Positions 37,396 through 42,702 of a stretch of 42,702 nucleotides of DNA are shown piece by piece. Every line of letters begins with the position of its first letter. Within the stretch, counting starts at the first letter, position 1. Below the pieces are notes generated by a model. That model was not told the DNA's origin. It saw only the letters and a program-made list of their open reading frames with translations, and did not search any database. Both the position numbers and the translations under genes were made by a program. The stretch is from an uncultured bacterium (GTDB lineage: Bacteria > Patescibacteriota > Minisyncoccia > Phycocordibacterales > PALSA-1337), in the NCBI GenBank assembly GCA_903870315.1, contig CAIQCJ010000001.1:1-42702 (forward strand), given 5' to 3'.

Positions 37396-37680
37396 TTAGA
37401 AATTCTGGCTATCCAATCCTTGTACTGATGTGTTCAGGTCGTTCTTGAGAGATTGCGTATCATCAGCGGTATTTGTCACTACCGGTACTTCTTGTGGTTG
37501 CACTATGGTAGTTGTGGCATTTGTATAGATATTTGAGTCTGATTTATCCTGCCGACCTATCTTAGAGGCGAATATATAAAGAGCGACGATGATCAGAACC
37601 AGAGCTATGACCAATGTCATGATTATAGGACCGATTTTTTTGTGTTCTGGTAGTATAGGGGCTTGATTATTGGTTTCCAT
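37396..37680 (-). CDS. Small single-TM protein
   Basis: KIGPIIMTLVIALVLIIVALYIFASKI. Confidence 0.6.
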   Translation of the reverse strand: METNNQAPILPEHKKIGPIIMTLVIALVLIIVALYIFASKIGRQDKSDSNIYTNATTTIVQPQEVPVVTNTADDTQSLKNDLNTSVQGLDSQNF

Positions 37681-37719
37681 GTTTTTATATTAGTTTGTAA
37701 GAGTTTGATTGCGAAGTGC

Positions 37720-38676
37720 TTATTGGTTAGTCGTAGTTCCAGTTCCAGGACATTTTGTAAATTCACAGCGTGGACCGGTGCGGCTCACATATGATCCGCC
37801 AGGACACAACATAGCTTCTTGGCTACATATCACGGGATTACCTTCAGGATTTTGTGGTGGAGTGCTTGTAGAACGGTTATCTGTATTTCCTTGGCCAATC
37901 TTTCCATTGGTTGCTCCTACGACTTGAGCCAAAGCTGTTACTACATTGTTCAAGGCATCTCGGGCATCTTTGATAGCGGCTATAGTAGATGAAGCCATCT
38001 GTCGTGGTACTTCGAGTTGTATACTTAATGTAGTAGTTGGAGCACCTGTAGATATGTTACTCATGATAGGTGTCCCCGTTGCTGGACTGAAAGCCGCGAA
38101 ACTATCTACGGAGCTTTTTGCTAGTGACAGCTTGTTATCAGCTATGACTAGTAAAGGCTTCACAGAAGTCATGTCTTTACCGCTTTGTGTGGCTTTGTCT
38201 ATACGGTTTTGTATCCTGTTTCTAACTTGGTTTAGATTTTCTAAAGAGCGTCTTAGTTGGTTTACGATCCTATTTTGTTGCAGTTTGAATATATCTAGGC
38301 GCAACTCCTTACGTTCATTGCGCTGTCCTGGTGGAATATTTTTTCCATCAGTACTTGAAGCCTGGTTGAGATCTTTGAGCTCATTGCGCTTTTGGTCTAT
38401 CTGTCTACGTATCTCAGCTTGTATGTCTCTCGGCGTGCTGGTTCCGGTCGAGGAAGCGAAGCCTAGCCTTCGGAAATCTGGGGTTGTAGAACCTGTATGG
38501 CCCATTGGCAATCGGCGACCTGTATTTTGCATGGGAGGTCTCTGTTCCGAAGATGATCCATTTTCAGAATTACCACGTCTATTATCTGCTGGTGGTGAAA
38601 CTTGTGCACTTGTTAGTAGAGGTATTATGACCAGTGATAACCCTATGGTTAGGCTTATTAATTGAGTTTTTTTCAT
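37720..38676 (-). CDS. Secreted helical protein with C-terminal Cys-rich motif
   Basis: Signal peptide; central coiled coil; C-terminal ICSQEAMLCPGGSYVSRTGPRCEFTKCPG. Confidence 0.65.
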   Translation of the reverse strand: MKKTQLISLTIGLSLVIIPLLTSAQVSPPADNRRGNSENGSSSEQRPPMQNTGRRLPMGHTGSTTPDFRRLGFASSTGTSTPRDIQAEIRRQIDQKRNELKDLNQASSTDGKNIPPGQRNERKELRLDIFKLQQNRIVNQLRRSLENLNQVRNRIQNRIDKATQSGKDMTSVKPLLVIADNKLSLAKSSVDSFAAFSPATGTPIMSNISTGAPTTTLSIQLEVPRQMASSTIAAIKDARDALNNVVTALAQVVGATNGKIGQGNTDNRSTSTPPQNPEGNPVICSQEAMLCPGGSYVSRTGPRCEFTKCPGTGTTTNQ

Positions 38677-38764
38677 GGTTAAGTTGATTAAAGTATCTAA
38701 TTAGTAACACCTATTGTGAACAATGTCGATATGATCACTATAGGTGACTCTGTTTATTATATCA

Positions 38765-38804
38765 CAATACAAAAACCGCCCGTTTGTGAGCGGCTATTGT
38801 ATTG
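38765..38804 (-). terminator. Probable terminator of the pyrophosphatase gene
   Basis: Minus strand CAATACAATAGCCGCTCACAAACGGGCGGTTTTTGTATTG. Confidence 0.6.
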
Positions 38805-38854
38805 CGTGTATCAACTCTTGTTAACCGATTGATTTTGCCAGTGTTTTATTGGTT

Positions 38855-40855
38855 TTATATCAAGAACGGAACTATCAAAAGAGCCACAATGTTCAAAATC
38901 TTGATCATTGGGTTGATAGCAGGACCAGCTGTGTCCTTGTAAGGATCTCCAACAGTATCACCTGTAACAGCTGCTTTGTGAGCATCTGAACCCTTACCTC
39001 CATGATTGCCTTTCTCAATAAGCTTTTTTGCATTGTCCCAAGCCCCACCACCAGATGTCATTGAGATAGCCACAAAGAGACCTGTGACTATAGAACCTAC
39101 AAGTAAACCTCCAAGTGCAACTGGACCGAGTAGGAAACCGACGATGATCGGAGCTAGAACAGGTATCAAAGCCGGGACAATCATTTCCTTGATAGCAGCT
39201 GAAGTGACGATGTCGACACAACGAGCATAGTCAGGCTTGGCTGTGCCTTGCATGATACCCTTGATCTCACGGAATTGTCTGCGGACCTCCTCAACAACTT
39301 TCCCTGCGGCTTTACCTACAGATTCCATACAGAGAGCGGCGAAATAGTATGGAAGAAGACCGCCAATGAAGAGACCGACTATGACTTTGGGATTACTGAG
39401 ATCAAACCTTAGAGCTGGGACGAGTTCTGTATATGAAGCAAAGAGGACAATAGCGGCCAGACCAGCAGAACCTATGGCGTAACCCTTTGTAACTGCCTTT
39501 GTAGTGTTACCGACAGCGTCTAGAGGATCTGTGATGTCACGGATCTCTTTTGGAAGTTCGGCCATCTCAGCGATACCACCAGCATTGTCGGTGATAGGAC
39601 CATAAGCGTCGATAGCGACTACGATACCAGCCATAGAAAGCATACTCATGGCGGCTACAGCGATACCGTAGAGTCCAGCGAAGTGGTAAGAGAAAAGTAT
39701 TCCAAGGACGATAGTTATAAGAGGCCATGCTGTTGACTTCATTGAAATAGCCAGACCTTGAATAACATTTGTTCCATGACCAGAAACCGATGCTTGAGCG
39801 ATGGACTTAACAGGATTGTATTTTGTAGAAGTGTAATATTCAGTGATGATCACGAGGGCGGCCGTAACCAGAAGACCGACTATGGTACAACCAAAGATAT
39901 TTAGTATGCTATAGACTCCATTTCCTCCCATGATGAGAGAAGTTGCAGGGAAGAATGCGGCAGCAGCGATAATACCAGCAACAGCGAGACCTTTGTACAT
40001 TGCACCCATTATATTTGGTGTCTCGCTAGCATCTTTAGTCTTAGATAGGCGCACGAACCATGTTCCGATGATAGAAGCGACTATGGCGATACCACCCAAA
40101 GCTAGAGGGAATGTAACGGCACCACCGAAACTCTTGAAAACATGAGAACCGAGCATGATGGCTGCTATGGTTGTGACGGCATAAGTCTCAAAGAGGTCAG
40201 CTGCCATACCAGCACAGTCACCAACGTTATCTCCAACGTTATCAGCGATAACACCTGGGTTGCGTGGATCATCTTCTGGAATACCAGCCTCAACTTTTCC
40301 AACTATGTCTGTACCAACATCAGCAGCTTTAGTGAAGATACCTCCACCAAGACGAGCGAAGATGGAAATTAGGCTGGCACCGAAGGCAAGACCGATAAGG
40401 GATCCGACATTCTGTGTTATGGAGTAGAATCCAGTAACACCAAGAAGGGCTAGACCGACAACCATAAGTCCGGTGACTGAGCCACCATTGAAAGCTAGAG
40501 AAAGGGCGCTTTGTAAACCTTGCTTGGCAGCTTCTGTTGTACGGATATTTGAGCGAACAGAGACATTCATACCAATATAGCCAGCCAATGCTGAGAGAAT
40601 AGCACCAACTAAGAAACCGACTGCCAATATGATGCCTAGCTTCCACCAAAGAATGAAGAATAAGATCACTGCTATGACAGCGATAGTTCTATATTGGCGG
40701 TTGAGATAAGCTTTTGCTCCGGCTTGGATAGCTGCAGCGATCTCACGCATACGGTCATTTCCTGTAGGCTTCTTCATTATAGAAGCAGCTAAGAAACCCC
40801 CGTAAGCTATAGCGATCACTGAACAAGTAAGTGCGAACCAGATGTATGATGACAT
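38855..40855 (-). CDS. hppA: Membrane-bound proton-translocating pyrophosphatase
   Basis: [79 protein letters not shown]; start reassigned to MSSYIWF. Confidence 0.96.
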   Translation of the reverse strand: MSSYIWFALTCSVIAIAYGGFLAASIMKKPTGNDRMREIAAAIQAGAKAYLNRQYRTIAVIAVILFFILWWKLGIILAVGFLVGAILSALAGYIGMNVSVRSNIRTTEAAKQGLQSALSLAFNGGSVTGLMVVGLALLGVTGFYSITQNVGSLIGLAFGASLISIFARLGGGIFTKAADVGTDIVGKVEAGIPEDDPRNPGVIADNVGDNVGDCAGMAADLFETYAVTTIAAIMLGSHVFKSFGGAVTFPLALGGIAIVASIIGTWFVRLSKTKDASETPNIMGAMYKGLAVAGIIAAAAFFPATSLIMGGNGVYSILNIFGCTIVGLLVTAALVIITEYYTSTKYNPVKSIAQASVSGHGTNVIQGLAISMKSTAWPLITIVLGILFSYHFAGLYGIAVAAMSMLSMAGIVVAIDAYGPITDNAGGIAEMAELPKEIRDITDPLDAVGNTTKAVTKGYAIGSAGLAAIVLFASYTELVPALRFDLSNPKVIVGLFIGGLLPYYFAALCMESVGKAAGKVVEEVRRQFREIKGIMQGTAKPDYARCVDIVTSAAIKEMIVPALIPVLAPIIVGFLLGPVALGGLLVGSIVTGLFVAISMTSGGGAWDNAKKLIEKGNHGGKGSDAHKAAVTGDTVGDPYKDTAGPAINPMIKILNIVALLIVPFLI

Positions 40856-41081
40856 GTGATTATATTTAGACCGTGAGGTCTTTGTTAATAAATGGCCAGA
40901 TGGCCTTGTTAATGTATAGAACGACAATATAGCAGAGAAATGTAATTATGTCATCGGTACCTCAATGTATCATGGCCTTCGCAACGCCTTAGTAGTTTTT
41001 GGTATTGAATATTTTTTAGCCATGGTTTGATAGCTGGGGATGTGCCTGACCTCAAGGTCTGGCTTTCAGAACTAGTTGAGT

Positions 41082-41119
41082 AAAAAAGAGTCCTCCCATA
41101 GCCAAGTCTTTGGAAGGAC
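41082..41119 (-). terminator. Intrinsic terminator of nusA
   Basis: Minus strand GTCCTTCCA...TGGGAGGAC followed by TCTTTTTTA. Confidence 0.75.
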
Positions 41120-41157
41120 CACTTCTTCTTTTCAATAAATAAATTTTGCTGTACAAA

Positions 41158-42384
41158 TTACTTCTCAATCTCCTTCGTCACCTTCTTTATTTCTTCTTTT
41201 ACTTCTTTTGTGTCTTCAATGGCCTCGTCTGCACCAACATTTGCCTCTGCTACCTCAGCTCCACCTGAAGACTTGATATCGATCTTCCAACCTGTGAGTT
41301 TGGCAGCAAGACGGACGTTCTGACCACCTTTGCCGATAGCGAGCGATTGCTCATCCTCTGTAACTGTGACAATAGCGCGATGTTCAGCCTCGTCGAGTTC
41401 TAGACTGATAACTTCCGCAGGAGACAAAGCCTCTTCTATGAAGAGAGCGGGATCTTCATTCCATTCGACTATGTCGATCTTTTCACCAGAAAGTTCACTG
41501 GTAACTGTTGAAACGCGAACACCACGTTGACCAACCATAGAACCTATAGGATCTATATGGGAATCGTGAGATATAACTGCGATCTTGGATCGAGAACCAG
41601 CTTCACGAGCTATAGCCTTGATTTCGACGACACCGTTTGCTATCTCAGGAGTTTCGGTTTCAAAAAGTTTTGCCAAGAATTTTGGATGTGAACGGGAGAG
41701 CTTCAAGACGATACCACGAGGAGTTTCCTCGACGGCATAGAGATATGCACGAATACGATCTCCGGTTTTCCAACGCTCGCTAGGTATTTGCTCTTCATAA
41801 GGTATGAGACCAACAGCACGACCCATATCTATGTGGACCATACCACGTTCGACGCGCTCGACAGTCCCGGCGACTATCTCGCCTTCTTTCTGGCCATATT
41901 CACTCATGACGGAGACCTTCTCTGCCTCACGGATCTTCTGGATGATAATCTGCTTGGCTGTCTGAGCGGCAATACGACCGAAATCAGCCTTTGCCTCGAG
42001 AGGGAATACTAACTCGTCACCAATAACGGCATCTTTCTTGATCCTGCGAGCATCTTCTATGAGCATGTGTTGCTCAGGATTGAAACGAATCTTGATATCC
42101 TCAACAGCTGCGTCTTTGATATCTTCATGTGTAGCATCTTCATCACCATCCATGATGACTTGGTTGCGATCGACGACGATCTTAACCTGCCAGAACTCGG
42201 TTGCTCCGGTATTTTGGTCAAATGAAGCGCGAACTATCTGGCCTTTTTTGCCATATTCTTTCTTGTAAGCAGTGGCCATAGCCATAGAGATAGCTTCCCA
42301 AGTTTTTTCCTTCGGAATACCACGCTCTTCTTCTAGTTGTGCTACGACGGCATTTATTACTTTCAGATCAAATATATTTTCCAT
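41158..42384 (-). CDS. nusA: Transcription termination/antitermination protein NusA
   Basis: ARRIKKDAVIGDELVFPLE; S1 domain; REAGSRSKIAVISHDSHIDPIGSMVGQRGVRVSTV; DEQSLAIGKGGQNVRLAAKLTGWKIDI. Confidence 0.96.
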   Translation of the reverse strand: MENIFDLKVINAVVAQLEEERGIPKEKTWEAISMAMATAYKKEYGKKGQIVRASFDQNTGATEFWQVKIVVDRNQVIMDGDEDATHEDIKDAAVEDIKIRFNPEQHMLIEDARRIKKDAVIGDELVFPLEAKADFGRIAAQTAKQIIIQKIREAEKVSVMSEYGQKEGEIVAGTVERVERGMVHIDMGRAVGLIPYEEQIPSERWKTGDRIRAYLYAVEETPRGIVLKLSRSHPKFLAKLFETETPEIANGVVEIKAIAREAGSRSKIAVISHDSHIDPIGSMVGQRGVRVSTVTSELSGEKIDIVEWNEDPALFIEEALSPAEVISLELDEAEHRAIVTVTEDEQSLAIGKGGQNVRLAAKLTGWKIDIKSSGGAEVAEANVGADEAIEDTKEVKEEIKKVTKEIEK

Positions 42385-42520
42385 ATATGTTTATTTAATT
42401 GTTATTCTGTTGTTATTAAGTTTTTGTACCGGGATCGATTACACTATTTATCTATAAAATGCCGTAACTGAGCCCTTCTAACAAACAAGTCCGCCTTGCG
42501 GGCGAACTGATTACAGAAAT

Positions 42521-42530
42521 AATGTAGCAC
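42521..42530 (-). promoter_or_regulatory. Extended -10-like element upstream of nusA
   Basis: Minus strand GTGCTACATT, shared pattern with other upstream regions in the window. Confidence 0.4.
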
Positions 42531-42586
42531 AGCTATACAATAAAGTAAAGAATTAGAGTGTACGTTTTCTAGTCAATAGCTTGGCA

Positions 42587-42702
42587 TCACTTTGTGATTA
42601 ATTGCATCGGCGGGCGAAGTGAAATTCCCATGTGAAGTCGTTCGTTGTTGTAGTACTCAAGGTAATTCTTGAGGGCTTTGTTTAATGCGTGAATGTTTCT
42701 TG
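42587..42702 (-). mobile_element. C-terminal fragment of an IS481/IS3-type integrase-core transposase, truncated by the window edge
   Basis: Minus-strand frame RNIHALNKALKNYLEYYNNERLHMGISLRPPMQLITK*. Confidence 0.8.

Noticed and set aside
203-42457. Numerous 60-150 aa ORFs antisense to confident genes (e.g. 3462..3869 +, 8659..9132 +, 23240..23686 +, 40329..40649 -)
   Set aside because: They overlap well-supported CDS on the opposite or shifted frame, have no recognisable motifs, and are expected by chance in this codon usage
1-42702. CRISPR array or Cas genes
   Set aside because: No regularly spaced direct repeats or Cas motifs found by eye

Overview
This 42.7 kb window is AT-rich and densely coded. 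It most likely comes from a Patescibacteria/CPR (Parcubacteria-like) genome; that assignment is inferred from gene content, not from a marker phylogeny. Both ends run into truncated transposases. Main contents: (1) ~157-12541, minus strand: a streamlined type IV secretion-like locus (VirB2-like pilin with a long coiled-coil C-terminus, VirB4 ATPase with a separately encoded N-terminal TraC-like domain, PrgI, VirB6/TrbL, several secreted or membrane partners), followed upstream by a large UbiA-family membrane protein; (2) housekeeping genes: rsmA, pcrA/uvrD, LysM-M23 peptidase, comM/yifB, DksA-like, pnp, NYN-domain protein, rpsO, xerC/D, xth, cca, HU, rny, clpP, rsmE, tig, H+-pyrophosphatase, nusA; (3) four tRNA genes (Arg-TCG, Gly-GCC, Pro-TGG, Gly-TCC), with yraN between two of them and a membrane protein gene wedged almost seamlessly between tRNA-Pro and tRNA-Gly; (4) short intergenic transcription units or structured elements. 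The signals I rate highest are the split-VirB4 T4SS locus, a structured leader or small RNA with a perfect Shine-Dalgarno and 5-codon ORF upstream of rpsO, a recurrent extended -10 motif with several genes that look leaderless, the tRNA-embedded CDS, and consensus DnaA boxes including one in the loop of a 13-bp hairpin. No CRISPR array or rRNA was seen.
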